Origin: Poseidonibacter lekithochrous
GTDB taxonomy: Bacteria; Campylobacterota; Campylobacteria; Campylobacterales; Arcobacteraceae
Reading direction: 5' to 3'
NCBI RefSeq assembly: GCF_018861145.1
Contig: NZ_JAHKQT010000044.1
Location: 31,615 to 95,614, forward strand
Length of the DNA: 64,000 bases
Shown here: one piece after another, positions 16,345-26,823 of the stretch
Layout of the letters: every line of letters begins with the position of its first letter
How positions within the stretch are numbered: the first letter of the stretch is position 1
The notes under the pieces: generated by a model
Seen by the model: only the letters and a program-made list of their open reading frames with translations
The model's database searches: none
Told to the model about the DNA's origin: nothing
Made by a program: the position numbers and the translations under genes

Positions 16345-18558
16345 ATGTCTTTATCAAAACAGCTATATATAATAATTGCTTTTATATTTTTAATGATTTT
16401 TACTGGTAATTTTATTATTAGTGTAAAAAATACTAAAGAGTATTTAGAAATTGAGTCAATTACAAAAGCTCAAGATAGTGCAACTGCTTTAGGAATGGGT
16501 TTAAAATCTTTGTTAAAAGATAAAGAAGATCCCGAAATAGAAACAATTATAAAAGCAATTTCTAATAGAGGTTTTTATAAAGAGATTAGATTAGTTGATG
16601 CTCATTTTACTATAAAAGAAACTCAATTAATTAGAGCAAGTGCTGATTTAGATGATTCTTTATGGAAAATTTCGAACTTAAAAACGGATTCATCATTTGG
16701 AGTAATTGAAAAAATCACATCAGATGATGATATTTCAAAGCAACTATCAGCCTTGGAAAATGAAGAAATAGATATAGGAGAAAGTGAAGAAATTCAAGAA
16801 GATATTTATAGCTATTTACCAAGTGAACAATATAAAAATGGAGGGAAAATTACCTTTAATTTTACTGCAACAAATGAAAATGGTTCAAAAGTTGATACTA
16901 AAGCAAAACTTACAATAAACAAAGTAATCGCAAGAGCAACAAGAGATGTAAAATTTGATTATATTCCAAGTTGGTTTATCGATATGATTCCTATAAACCT
17001 TAAAGAGCAAAGCAGTGAGATAAGTGATGGATGGAAAACAACAGCAATTATATATGTAAGTGCAAATCCAGGAGATGCGTATGCAAAATTATATGACCAA
17101 GTTAAAGGTGCAATAATTTATGCAATAATTGCTTTTATCATCTCAATGATAATTTTATTTATTTTTGTTCAATATATTTTAAAACCTTTAAAAAGAATTG
17201 AGAAACTTGCAAACAATATTGCAGCTGGTAAATTTGGCACAATTTCAGAACTTCCATGGACAACAGAGATAAAACATGTTGCAATTGCAATGAATGATAT
17301 GTCAACAAAAATTGAAGCAATTATTAATAAATTAAATAAAAATTTAGAAAATAGTACAAAAAAATTATCACAAGATGATCTAACAAAACTTAGTTTAAAA
17401 CAAAACTTTGAAACAGATATGAAAAATATGTTCATACATAAATCAAGTGGTTATGTATTTGTAATCAAAATATTTGATTTAGGTACATTTGCTAAAGCGC
17501 ATACAGATAATGAAGTAAATAACTTCATAAAAGAATTTGCTAATATTTTAAGAAATACAACAATTGAAAATAAAAAAACTTTTGCATATAGATTTTTTGG
17601 TTCTGAATTTACATTAATTGGGGAAAAATTCTCTTATGAAGATGCAGTTCATTATACTAAGCTATTACAAAACAATTTAGAAAACCTTACTTCAAAATTT
17701 GATAAAAAAGATATAGCGCATATTGGAGCAACTCCTTTTAATCCAATTGGAACAACTCCTCAAATGCTTCAATCTGCAAATGAAGCTTATGAAAAAGCTA
17801 CATTAATTGGTACAAATGAAGCATATTTAAGAGACTCAAATGACCTTTCAAGAGATATGGAATCATGGAGAGAATTAATTTTTGATATTATTGATAACTC
17901 TAAGTTTAATGTTAAGTATATTGGAGATGCAACACTATTAAATCAATCAAATGAATTAATAATGCAAGAAGCTTTTACAAGTGCTTGCGATAAAGATGGA
18001 ATTGATATTCCTATTGGAACATTTGTATCAATTGCAGAGAAATATGAAAAAATCATGGACTTTGATAAAAAAGTTATTTCAAGAGTAATTAATCATATTT
18101 TAATTAATAAGATTAATCATGATATTTCAATTAACTTATCACTAGAATCTATTAACAACACTGCATTTATTGCGTGGCTTGAAAGTAAAATACTTGAAAA
18201 TAAAAATATCGCTAGCCAATTAGTATTCTCAGTTACAGCTTATGCAGTTGCTAAAGACATGGATACATTTAAATTCTTCGCAGATGAGATTCATCAATGT
18301 GGAGCAAAAATTATTATAAAAAGATTTGAGAGTAAGTTTATTCCACTTAATAATATCAAAGACTTTAATCTTGATTATATTAGATTAGCTAGAGATTATA
18401 CATCAAATATCTCTAATGATACTTCAAAACAAAATTTTGTGGAATCTATACAAGAATTAGCAACACTATTAAATATAAAAGTTTTTGCTGAAAATGTAAA
18501 AGATGAAGAAGATTTAGAAATAATAAGAAGTTATAACCTATATGCAGCTAGTAGATAA
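16345..18558 (+). CDS. lapD: LapD-like c-di-GMP receptor (degenerate GGDEF-EAL)
   Basis: 737 residues. Helix 1 (8-25), a LapD/MoxY-type periplasmic domain ending with GWKTTAIIYVSANPGDAYAKLYD (the LapG-binding hook), helix 2 (256-278), HAMP (279-330), then GGDEF (345-500) and EAL (510-737). GGDEF is replaced by FGSEF (418-422), and the EAL catalytic motifs are lost (QEAF; KRFESK instead of DDFGxG). So it should bind c-di-GMP but neither make nor break it. An acidic insert of about 95 residues (110-205) splits the periplasmic domain, unlike Pseudomonas LapD. The adhesin target is not in this window. Confidence 0.92.
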   Translation: MSLSKQLYIIIAFIFLMIFTGNFIISVKNTKEYLEIESITKAQDSATALGMGLKSLLKDKEDPEIETIIKAISNRGFYKEIRLVDAHFTIKETQLIRASADLDDSLWKISNLKTDSSFGVIEKITSDDDISKQLSALENEEIDIGESEEIQEDIYSYLPSEQYKNGGKITFNFTATNENGSKVDTKAKLTINKVIARATRDVKFDYIPSWFIDMIPINLKEQSSEISDGWKTTAIIYVSANPGDAYAKLYDQVKGAIIYAIIAFIISMIILFIFVQYILKPLKRIEKLANNIAAGKFGTISELPWTTEIKHVAIAMNDMSTKIEAIINKLNKNLENSTKKLSQDDLTKLSLKQNFETDMKNMFIHKSSGYVFVIKIFDLGTFAKAHTDNEVNNFIKEFANILRNTTIENKKTFAYRFFGSEFTLIGEKFSYEDAVHYTKLLQNNLENLTSKFDKKDIAHIGATPFNPIGTTPQMLQSANEAYEKATLIGTNEAYLRDSNDLSRDMESWRELIFDIIDNSKFNVKYIGDATLLNQSNELIMQEAFTSACDKDGIDIPIGTFVSIAEKYEKIMDFDKKVISRVINHILINKINHDISINLSLESINNTAFIAWLESKILENKNIASQLVFSVTAYAVAKDMDTFKFFADEIHQCGAKIIIKRFESKFIPLNNIKDFNLDYIRLARDYTSNISNDTSKQNFVESIQELATLLNIKVFAENVKDEEDLEIIRSYNLYAASR

Positions 18559-18576
18559 TTCCTAGTTTAGTTAATA

Positions 18577-18601
18577 AACGCAGTAATATTAATGCTGCGT
18601 T
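18577..18601 (+). terminator. Possible terminator hairpin after lapD
   Basis: AACGCAG pairs with CTGCGTT over an 11-base loop. The following sequence is AATAAAG, not a U-run, so termination would be weak. It separates lapGD from the RND gene promoter. Confidence 0.4.
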
Positions 18602-18614
18602 AATAAAGATATAT

Positions 18615-18620
18615 TATAAT
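18615..18620 (+). promoter_or_regulatory. -10 box of the RND pump gene
   Basis: TATAAT lies 24 bases before the ATG and after the lapD hairpin. It suggests that the pump has its own promoter. Confidence 0.55.
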
Positions 18621-18643
18621 TCTTAATCTAAAGAAGGATAATA

Positions 18644-21600
18644 ATGTTTGATAAAATTTTAAAATTTTTTGTAGAAAATGCTAGAGTAAACTATACTCTA
18701 TTTATACTAGTTTTTGCAATTGGAATTTGGTCTTATACAAAAACACCAAAAGAAATATTCCCAAGTTTTGATCTTGATATGATTTCAATAAAAGGCTCAT
18801 ATGCAGGTGCTTCAGTTGATATACTTGATAAAATGGCTGTTGTTGAAATAGAAGATAATGTGAAAAATATTGACAGTGTTGATACAATGTCTACTATTAT
18901 AAGTCCCGGCGCTTTTACAATTGTATTGGAACTAAAAAAGGGTAAGAACAAATATAATGAAGCAGATAAAATCAAGGATGCCATTGCTTTAATTAAAACC
19001 AATCTTCCTTCAGATATGGATGAACCTACGGTTAATGTACTAGAGCGTTCCAAATCATTAATTGATATTACATTAACTTCTGATAAATACTCAACTGATG
19101 AATTAAAACCTTTTGCTGATACACTTAAAAGTAAAGTATTAGGTATCAATGGTGTTAATGATGTTACTATTTTTGGAGACTCAGATAAGTATTTTGAAGT
19201 GCTAATCGATGATAAAAAAATTGATGCTTTAGGTTTAAATAAAAGTGAAGTATTTAATGCCATTTCAACTTTATCATATATCTTCCCTGTTGGGAAAATT
19301 GAAGACCCTAAAAAGCACTATTATGTTTCTACTTTTAATGGTGCAAAAAATGCTATAGATTTTGGAAATACTTTAATCAAAGTTTCAAATACAAATATTT
19401 ATGTAAAAGATATTGCCTTAATATCTAAAAAATATGAAGACTCTTCAACTCTATATTCTTTTAATGGTAAAAATGCACTTTCTCTTGCAGTTGAACAATC
19501 AGATACAGCTGATGCTATTATAGTTGCACAAAATATCAAAGATTTGTTACCAATAGTAAATAAATCCAATCCAGATATTACAACTACAATTGCAGATGAT
19601 AATAGTGAAAGAATTACAGATAGGTTAAATATTGTAGTTTCTAATATTTTATTAGGAATTATTTTAATTACAGTTTTAGTAATGATTTTAATTAACTTTA
19701 GAATGTCATTTATTATAGCAATTGGTATTCCTACTTCTTTTGTAATTGCTGCTATTTATATGTATTTTTCTGGTTATACAATAAATATGATTTCTCTAGT
19801 TGGAGTTTTAATTGCAATTGGTATCGTTGTTGATGATGCCATTGTTGTAAGCGAAAATATTCAACAACATATTGAAGAAGGAATGGAACCTAAGGAAGCA
19901 GCTGTAAAAGGTGCTAGTGAAATGGTTAAACCTGTAACTGTTGCATCTATTACTACTCTATTCTCTTTCCTTCCAATACTAATGATTAGTGGAACTATGG
20001 GAGAGGTTATGAAGCTTATTCCTATTGCTCTTAGTGCATTAGTAGTAGCTTCATTAGTTGAGTCTTTTTTATTCTTGCCAATACATGCAGCACATACTTT
20101 AAAAAATGGTGCAAAAGTTACCTCATGGGAAAAAGCAAATAAAATCTATAATGGAATTATTCACTTTTTTATGAATTGGAAGAAAACATTTCTTATCATA
20201 TTTATTATACTTGTTCCAATTGCAACAGTTACAGCTGTAAAATCATCAAAGTTCCAAATGTTTCCTCAATTTGATGCAACAGATGTAAAAATTTCTATGA
20301 AAGCAAATTCAAATACTACACTTGAAGAGTCTTTTAAAATAGTTCAAGAAATTGAAAAAGATTTAATGCTTAAAAAAGATGACTTCTTTATACGAAGTAT
20401 AGATTCAGTTGCAGGATATAGACAAGATACGGGGAATAATACAGAAAGATTTCCTTATGTTATGTATATGACAGTAGAATTACAAAAACTAAAAGCAGCA
20501 AATTTTTTAGATAGATATGTAACTCCCTACTTAAGTTTTTATTATGATGATGAAGGAAGAACAAGAACTTTAAAGTCTAAAGAGATTGCAGTAAAGTTGA
20601 ATAAATTTTTAAATAAAAACAATTATAAAGAAAAGTACAACCTAGAAGAAATTGGAACACTTGAAAGAAAGGTTGGACCGGTAAAAGCTGATATAAAAAT
20701 CGGTTTAATTTCTCATAATGATCAAAAAGCTATAAAAGCAATAGATGCATTAACAGAAAAAATCAATACAATAGAAGGAATTAAAACAGTTTCAAATTCT
20801 TTAAAATTTGGTATTGATGAAATAAAACTTAAAGTAAATCAATATGGAGAATCTTTAGGTATAAGTGAATCTTTTATTGGTTCATATCTTTCAAATCTTT
20901 ACTTATTAAAAAAGAAAGGTGTTTCTTTTGATGATAAAGAAATGTTAGATATTAAAATCAAGTCAAAAAACAAAGATGATTTCGAAGCTTTTAAAAATAC
21001 TCAAATACCTTTAAGCAATGGTACTTTTGTAGCATTAGATCAAATAGTTGAATTAAATACAATTAGAGCTTTTGAGCAACTGTTAAAAGATCAAGGAGAA
21101 AAGAACTTCTATATCTTTGCAAATGTTGATGCTGAAATTATTACATCCTCTGAAGTAATTGAGATTTTACAGCCAATTCTTAACCAAATAAAAGAAGATA
21201 GTATTAAATTAGTATTTAAAGGTGAAGCAGAGAAGAAAGCAGATTTATTAAGAGATATGATTTTAGCATCTGCTTTAGCAATTATTTTAATCATGCTTGC
21301 AATGCTTTATTTATTTAACTCTTTTAGAGAAACATTTATTGTAATGAGTATTATTCCATTCTCTATCCTTGGAGTACTTATAGGTCATAAGGTTATGGGT
21401 CTTAACTTATCAATGCCTTCAATGATTGGAGCGTTAGGACTTGCTGGAGTTGTTATTAATGATGGTATTATCATGATGACTTATCTTAAAAAGGCAAAAA
21501 CATTAGAAGAGATATTCCAAAGAGCTACAAAAAGATTTAGACCGATTATTATTACAACAATAACAACAATAATTGGAATGGCTTCTTTAATATTTTTCCC

Positions 21601-21730
21601 AACAGGACAAGCTGTAATATTCCAACCAATTGCAATTGCATTAGGATTTGGACTTGCATGGGGAACAATTCTTAACTTGATTTATCTACCTGTATTATAT
21701 ACAATCTCACATAAACTTAGAAAATCATAA
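18644..21730 (+). CDS. RND-family efflux transporter permease
   Basis: 1028 residues, the usual size. Helix 1 near the N-terminus is followed by a large periplasmic loop (35-330), a helix bundle, a second loop (540-855) and the final helices. The proton-relay pair sits in GIVVDDAIVVSENIQQHIE, and GVVINDGIIMMTYLKKAKTLEE repeats it in the second half. It exports compounds from the periplasm or membrane using the proton gradient. No membrane-fusion protein or outer membrane channel is adjacent, so it is an orphan pump here. AAGAAGGA precedes the ATG. Substrate unknown. Confidence 0.94.
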   Translation: MFDKILKFFVENARVNYTLFILVFAIGIWSYTKTPKEIFPSFDLDMISIKGSYAGASVDILDKMAVVEIEDNVKNIDSVDTMSTIISPGAFTIVLELKKGKNKYNEADKIKDAIALIKTNLPSDMDEPTVNVLERSKSLIDITLTSDKYSTDELKPFADTLKSKVLGINGVNDVTIFGDSDKYFEVLIDDKKIDALGLNKSEVFNAISTLSYIFPVGKIEDPKKHYYVSTFNGAKNAIDFGNTLIKVSNTNIYVKDIALISKKYEDSSTLYSFNGKNALSLAVEQSDTADAIIVAQNIKDLLPIVNKSNPDITTTIADDNSERITDRLNIVVSNILLGIILITVLVMILINFRMSFIIAIGIPTSFVIAAIYMYFSGYTINMISLVGVLIAIGIVVDDAIVVSENIQQHIEEGMEPKEAAVKGASEMVKPVTVASITTLFSFLPILMISGTMGEVMKLIPIALSALVVASLVESFLFLPIHAAHTLKNGAKVTSWEKANKIYNGIIHFFMNWKKTFLIIFIILVPIATVTAVKSSKFQMFPQFDATDVKISMKANSNTTLEESFKIVQEIEKDLMLKKDDFFIRSIDSVAGYRQDTGNNTERFPYVMYMTVELQKLKAANFLDRYVTPYLSFYYDDEGRTRTLKSKEIAVKLNKFLNKNNYKEKYNLEEIGTLERKVGPVKADIKIGLISHNDQKAIKAIDALTEKINTIEGIKTVSNSLKFGIDEIKLKVNQYGESLGISESFIGSYLSNLYLLKKKGVSFDDKEMLDIKIKSKNKDDFEAFKNTQIPLSNGTFVALDQIVELNTIRAFEQLLKDQGEKNFYIFANVDAEIITSSEVIEILQPILNQIKEDSIKLVFKGEAEKKADLLRDMILASALAIILIMLAMLYLFNSFRETFIVMSIIPFSILGVLIGHKVMGLNLSMPSMIGALGLAGVVINDGIIMMTYLKKAKTLEEIFQRATKRFRPIIITTITTIIGMASLIFFPTGQAVIFQPIAIALGFGLAWGTILNLIYLPVLYTISHKLRKS

Positions 21731-21750
21731 GCAAAGCTTTTAAGCTTTGC
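21731..21750. terminator. Terminator between convergent RND and lipoprotein genes
   Basis: GCAAAGCT pairs with AGCTTTGC around a TTTA loop. It is followed by TTTAAAAT on the plus strand and ends in A/T on the other strand. Confidence 0.6.
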
Positions 21751-21778
21751 TTTAAAATATATATATCAAAAAGTACTT

Positions 21779-22543
21779 TTAAAGAATAAAAATAAAGCTT
21801 TTTATAGCCGAAGTACTCATCTCATAAGGTTCGATATTTATCTTTCTTAATGTATATTCTACATTTAATAAAATTCTTGATAATAATACCTCAAAAGAAA
21901 AATTAGAGTGAGAGAAGATAGTCTCTTTATTCGCTTTTATATACTCTAAATCTTTTATAATATTTAAGTCATTTCTATCTTTATGTAAAAGTTCTAGCTG
22001 CCAATTATTTTGCCAAGTATTAAAAAGATAATTACCATTTACATCTTTTTGTGTTCTTATCTTCCATCTTAATACTTGCAAATATTCATAAAGTTTTTGT
22101 AATTCATATTTATTATATTCAAGTGCAGTAAATTTATGATTTGTATCTAAACTAAATGCTTTATAAATAAGTTTATAAAGACCAAGTATTAGAAAATCAT
22201 TTCTATTTGATATTTCGTCATCTTTAAAAGCATAGTAAAAATATTCATTATAAGTTTCTAGTTTTTTACCATTTTGTGAAATATTAATATAATCTTGATT
22301 TTTTTGTATCTGAAAACTTATATTCTTTGCTAGTTTTTTATTATAAGAGTTTGGATTTCGTAAGTCTAGTTTCTTTTTATATTTTAGTAAAGAAGAGGTG
22401 ATTTCATTTTTGTATTTCACTATTTCAATTGAAGAGTTTGTTTGTGCAAAACTTTGAATACTTTGTTGATTAAAACCACAGCCATCAAGAAAGAGTACTA
22501 AACTTGTAATAATAAAAGTCTTTTTTACTAACTTTATATTCAT
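21779..22543 (-). CDS. Hypothetical lipoprotein
   Basis: 254 residues. A lipoprotein signal ends in LFLDGC with Cys22 as the modified residue, so the protein is probably on the inner or outer membrane facing the periplasm. The rest is polar and helical, rich in Asn, Tyr and Lys, with no motif I recognise. AGGAGAG precedes the ATG. It lies 33 bases downstream of valS and may be read through from it. Function unknown. Confidence 0.75.
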   Translation of the reverse strand: MNIKLVKKTFIITSLVLFLDGCGFNQQSIQSFAQTNSSIEIVKYKNEITSSLLKYKKKLDLRNPNSYNKKLAKNISFQIQKNQDYINISQNGKKLETYNEYFYYAFKDDEISNRNDFLILGLYKLIYKAFSLDTNHKFTALEYNKYELQKLYEYLQVLRWKIRTQKDVNGNYLFNTWQNNWQLELLHKDRNDLNIIKDLEYIKANKETIFSHSNFSFEVLLSRILLNVEYTLRKINIEPYEMSTSAIKSFIFIL

Positions 22544-22576
22544 AGTACTCTCCTTTTAAATCTTTAAACTAAAGTA

Positions 22577-25204
22577 TTAAGAAATCACTTTTAGTTCATT
22601 TTCTATTTTTTCTAGTTTATTCTTTGCATCTTCTAATGCTTTTCTATTCTCAGCAATAACTGCTTCAGGAGCATTTGCTACAAATCTTTCATTTGATAAC
22701 ATTCCATTTAGTTTATCAAATTCTTTTTGTGTTTTTTCTTTTTGCTTAGTTAACTTATCAATAATTGGACTCATATCAATTTCACTTGTTGGTAAGTAAA
22801 CTTCTAAATTATCAGAAACATCTGTAATTGAGTTTTCAACTTTGGCATCTACAAATTCTATATTTTCAACTTTTCCAAGTTTTTCAATAAATGGTTTTGC
22901 AAGATTTTTATCAATACTTGAGTCTAATTTAATATAAGCTTTTGCAATTTTAGAGTTACCCATATCAATTACAACTTTAGCACGTCTAACAGAAATAATA
23001 GCTTCTTCAATTACTGCAAACATATCTTCCATCTCTTGATTTTTAGCAATATCTTTAGGGAAGTTAGTAATCATTAAAGACTCACCCTCTTCTAAAGTAG
23101 TTCCTGATAATTTATGATATAAATAATCTGAAATAAATGGCATAAATGGTGAACACATTTTTAATGTTTCCTTGAAAATTGCACCAAGTTCTAAAATAGA
23201 ATCTTTTGAACCTTTTGAGTACTCGATACCCCAGTTACAAAATTCATTCCATACAAATTTATAAAGTGTACTAGCAGCTTCGTTAAATTTGAAAGATTCT
23301 AAGTTATCTCGTAACTCATCAACAGCAGTACTAAGTTTAGATTGCATATATAAACCAAGTGATGTTTTAATCTCAATATCTTTTAAATCAGGGAAAGTTT
23401 CTATATTTAATTGTAAAAAATTTGTAGCATTGTAAAGTTTATTTGTAAAGTTTCTAAATTGTTCTAAATTCTTTTCACCTAATTTAATATCTCTACCTTG
23501 AACAGCTAAATATGCAAGTGTAAATCTGATAATATCCGCAGAATGCTCTTCAACCATATCTAAAGGATCAATTACATTACCTTTTGATTTAGACATTTTA
23601 GCACCCGTTTCATCACGAACAAGTGCATGCATATAAATATCTTTAAATGGTAACTCACCTTTAAAGTGATCACCCATCATCATCATACGAGCTACCCAGA
23701 AGAACATAATATCAAAACCAGTAATTAATAGTGAATTTGGATAGAAGTCTTTCATATCTTGTGCTTCATTATATAAATCTTGAAGCTTTCCATTATTTCC
23801 CCAACCTAAAGGAGACATTGCCCATAAAGCAGAAGAGAACCAAGTATCTAATACATCTGGATCTTGTGTATAATGTTTTTCACCACATTTTGGACATTTT
23901 TCAGGAACATCACTTTTATCTGCCCATTGATGATTACAAGAATTACAAGTAAATACAGGAATTCTATGCCCCCACCATAATTGTCTAGAAATACACCAAG
24001 GTCTTAATTCGTCCATCCATGCTGTATATGAATTAATCCAATGTTGTGGGTGGAAGTTATTATGAGCTTTTGTTTTTTCAATTGAAGATTTTGCTATTTT
24101 TTCAGATAAGAACCATTGTTGAGAAATAAATGGCTCAACAATATTTTTACATCTATAACAATGCCCTACTTGGTGAACATGGTCTTCAATTTTTACAATA
24201 TATCCTGCATTTTCAAGTGCTTTTACAATCACTGGTCGTGCTTCTAGTCTTTCAAGTCCTGCGAATTCTCCACAGTAATCATTTAAAATACCTTTTTCAT
24301 CAAATACTTTGATAAATTCTAAATCGTGTCTTTTCCCTACTTCGTAGTCATTTTGATCATGAGCTGGAGTAACTTTTACAACACCTGTTCCAAATTCCAT
24401 ATCAACATGAGAATCTGTAATTACTTTGATAGTTCTATCAGTTAGCGGTAATAAAACCTCTTTACCAACAATATCAGTGTATCTAGAATCTTCAGGATGA
24501 ACCATAATAGCAGTATCACCAAAATATGTTTCAGGTCTAGTTGTTGCTACCTCTAATTGTCCAGAACCATCTGCAAATTTATAAACCATAGTATAAAATT
24601 TACCATTTACTTCTTCATGTTCAACTTCAATATCAGATAATGCACCATCGTGTGTACACCAGTTAACCATATAATTATTTTGAGTAATTTGACCTTCATT
24701 GAATAACGATACAAAAGCTTCTTTTACAGCTTCTTTTAAACCTTCATCCATTGTAAATCTTTCACGTTTCCAAGCTGGAGTAACTCCAAGTTTTCTCATT
24801 TGATGAACAATATTTCCACCAGATGTTTCTTTTTGCTGCCAAGCTCTCTCTAGAAACTTTTCTCGTCCTATTTCTTCTTTTGTAGTACCTTCTGCAAGTA
24901 ATTGTTTTTCAACAACATTTTGTGTTGCAATTCCCGCATGGTCAGTTCCTGGTTGCCAAAGTGTTTTAAATCCATCCATTCTTTTATATCTAGTAATAAT
25001 ATCTTGAAGTGTGAATGTAAGTGCATGTCCAATATGTAAAGATCCAGTTACATTTGGTGGTGGCATCATAATAGAAAATGTTTTTGCTTTTCCATTTTCG
25101 TCACAATCTTGAATTGATTTATTTCCTTCAATCTCAAAATAGCCTCTATCTTCCCAAATTTTATAATAATCTTCTACTTTTGATGGTTCGTACTTTTCGC
25201 TCAT
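22577..25204 (-). CDS. valS: Valine--tRNA ligase
   Basis: 875 residues, a class I aminoacyl-tRNA synthetase. The HIGH motif is in PPPNVTGSLHIGHALTF, the KMSKS motif in GAKMSKSKGNVIDP. The editing (CP1) domain contains TRPETYFGDTA and VTPAHDQND. A zinc-binding C-x2-C...C-x2-C cluster (CNSCNHQWADKSDVPEKCPKCGEK) lies in the middle. The C-terminal coiled coil (KLTKQKEKTQKEFDKLNGML) binds tRNA. It charges tRNA-Val, and a tRNA-Val(TAC) gene is in this window. The ATG at 25204 gives the usual start MSEKYEPSKVE. Confidence 0.98.
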   Translation of the reverse strand: MSEKYEPSKVEDYYKIWEDRGYFEIEGNKSIQDCDENGKAKTFSIMMPPPNVTGSLHIGHALTFTLQDIITRYKRMDGFKTLWQPGTDHAGIATQNVVEKQLLAEGTTKEEIGREKFLERAWQQKETSGGNIVHQMRKLGVTPAWKRERFTMDEGLKEAVKEAFVSLFNEGQITQNNYMVNWCTHDGALSDIEVEHEEVNGKFYTMVYKFADGSGQLEVATTRPETYFGDTAIMVHPEDSRYTDIVGKEVLLPLTDRTIKVITDSHVDMEFGTGVVKVTPAHDQNDYEVGKRHDLEFIKVFDEKGILNDYCGEFAGLERLEARPVIVKALENAGYIVKIEDHVHQVGHCYRCKNIVEPFISQQWFLSEKIAKSSIEKTKAHNNFHPQHWINSYTAWMDELRPWCISRQLWWGHRIPVFTCNSCNHQWADKSDVPEKCPKCGEKHYTQDPDVLDTWFSSALWAMSPLGWGNNGKLQDLYNEAQDMKDFYPNSLLITGFDIMFFWVARMMMMGDHFKGELPFKDIYMHALVRDETGAKMSKSKGNVIDPLDMVEEHSADIIRFTLAYLAVQGRDIKLGEKNLEQFRNFTNKLYNATNFLQLNIETFPDLKDIEIKTSLGLYMQSKLSTAVDELRDNLESFKFNEAASTLYKFVWNEFCNWGIEYSKGSKDSILELGAIFKETLKMCSPFMPFISDYLYHKLSGTTLEEGESLMITNFPKDIAKNQEMEDMFAVIEEAIISVRRAKVVIDMGNSKIAKAYIKLDSSIDKNLAKPFIEKLGKVENIEFVDAKVENSITDVSDNLEVYLPTSEIDMSPIIDKLTKQKEKTQKEFDKLNGMLSNERFVANAPEAVIAENRKALEDAKNKLEKIENELKVIS

Positions 25205-25329
25205 TTAAAATCCTATATCTCTTTATTATTCGCGATTATATCAAAATAATTGTTAATATATCAAATTCATTATTGTAATATATAATTATTTTGGATACAA
25301 TCATAAACTAATTGTAAATAAATAATATT

Positions 25330-26823
25330 ATGGATAAAAGAAAAATGAAAAAAAAAATTATGGATAAGAATAAAAAAACACTTATCATTTTAATTACTCT
25401 TTTTAGTATATTCACATTACTATCATTCATAATAATAACAAATGATTTTAACAAACTAGAAAAAAACATCAACAATTCAAATATTTCAAATTTAATTTAT
25501 AAAATTCAATCTAAAATCGAATATAATCATAAAATAGCATTAGAATATTCAAGTTCAGATGAAGTTTACGACTTTGTTAAAAATGCAAATGAAGATTATA
25601 TATATAAAAATTTTAGAGAGGGTTCATATACTCTTGAAGATTTAGACTTATCTTATTTTATTCTAAGTGATAAAAAAAGCAATATAAAATATTCTAAATT
25701 TACAAAAGATATTAATAATACAGAGAAAGCAAACTTCAGTTCTTTTATCATAAATAAATTTAAAGATATTAATAAAATCAATAAAATTATGATTTATAAA
25801 GATGAAGCTTATTATATATCAAAAAATCCTATTTATAAAACTGATTATGAAAATAGTTCTAATGGTTTTGTATACTTAGGTTCAAAAATTGATACTAAAA
25901 TTATTGAAGATTTAGCACAAGGCTTTACAAATATAAAATTTATATCAGGTCCTCGAATTAATGTAAAAAAAATCAATCAAAGCAATAATCAAACAGTATC
26001 TTTAAAAACAAAAAATAAATATAACAAGATAAATAACTTAAATATTAATGAACTATCTTTTTATGATTACAATTCAAATATTTTATTTACTGTAAAAGTT
26101 GAAAAAGAAATAACTCTTATAGACAAAACAAAAATAAATATACTAATAATATTTATATGTCTAGTATTATTTAGTTTAATATCACTTCTTTATTTTAGCA
26201 ATAATTACAAACATCTATTAAAAGAAAAAGAAAAATCTATATATGAAATTATAGAAAATAAAACTTCAGAAATGAAACTTCAAGTACGAGAACTTGAGAA
26301 ATCAAATGAAAACTTATATGAAATTGCTCATACAGATCATTTAACACAAACAATGAATAGAAGAAACTTTTTTATTCACGCACAAACAAGTTTTAATCAG
26401 GCACAAAAAAACAATGAATTGTTATGTGTTGTTATGATAGATATTGATAACTTCAAAATATTTAATGATAAATATGGCCATAATGTAGGAGATAAAGTTT
26501 TAGTTCTTTTTGCTAAAAATATAAAGAATAACATTAGTGAGAAAACTATTCTAGGACGACTAGGTGGAGAAGAATTTGCATTAATTATCAAAAATACAAG
26601 TTTAGAAGATGCAATTAAAAAAGCTGAAAAGTTAAAAACAAAAATTGAAGAAATTGAATTAGAAGAAGATGGAAAAATTCTAAAAATTACAGCAAGTTTT
26701 GGTGTTAGTGATAACCAAAACTGTGAAAATATTGATGAAATGCTCCAAAAAGCTGATAAGTTATTATATTCAGCAAAAGAATCTGGAAGGAACTTAGTAA
26801 GAAGTAGATTAAACCTTTGCTAA
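25330..26823 (+). CDS. Membrane-bound diguanylate cyclase
   Basis: 497 residues. Helix 1 at about 18-38, a periplasmic sensor region to about 265, helix 2 (about 268-290), a coiled linker, then a GGDEF domain (about 330-495). The active-site motif is GRLGGEEFALI and DIDNFKIFNDKYGHNVGD is intact, so it should be an active c-di-GMP synthase. No RxxD inhibitory site stands five residues before GGEEF. The start is uncertain: ATG 25330, ATG 25345 and ATG 25360 all fit and no ribosome site decides. Its 3' end overlaps the convergent helicase gene by 4 bases. Confidence 0.9.
   Translation: MDKRKMKKKIMDKNKKTLIILITLFSIFTLLSFIIITNDFNKLEKNINNSNISNLIYKIQSKIEYNHKIALEYSSSDEVYDFVKNANEDYIYKNFREGSYTLEDLDLSYFILSDKKSNIKYSKFTKDINNTEKANFSSFIINKFKDINKINKIMIYKDEAYYISKNPIYKTDYENSSNGFVYLGSKIDTKIIEDLAQGFTNIKFISGPRINVKKINQSNNQTVSLKTKNKYNKINNLNINELSFYDYNSNILFTVKVEKEITLIDKTKINILIIFICLVLFSLISLLYFSNNYKHLLKEKEKSIYEIIENKTSEMKLQVRELEKSNENLYEIAHTDHLTQTMNRRNFFIHAQTSFNQAQKNNELLCVVMIDIDNFKIFNDKYGHNVGDKVLVLFAKNIKNNISEKTILGRLGGEEFALIIKNTSLEDAIKKAEKLKTKIEEIELEEDGKILKITASFGVSDNQNCENIDEMLQKADKLLYSAKESGRNLVRSRLNLC

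Noticed and set aside
18733..19263. Long open frame on the minus strand within the RND pump gene
   Set aside because: It is an antisense shadow of a well conserved gene, has no ribosome site and no recognisable motif.
14307..21730. LapA adhesin or its type I export system near lapGD
   Set aside because: The flanking genes are an MFS transporter and an orphan RND permease; no RTX repeats or LapBCE-type genes are seen.
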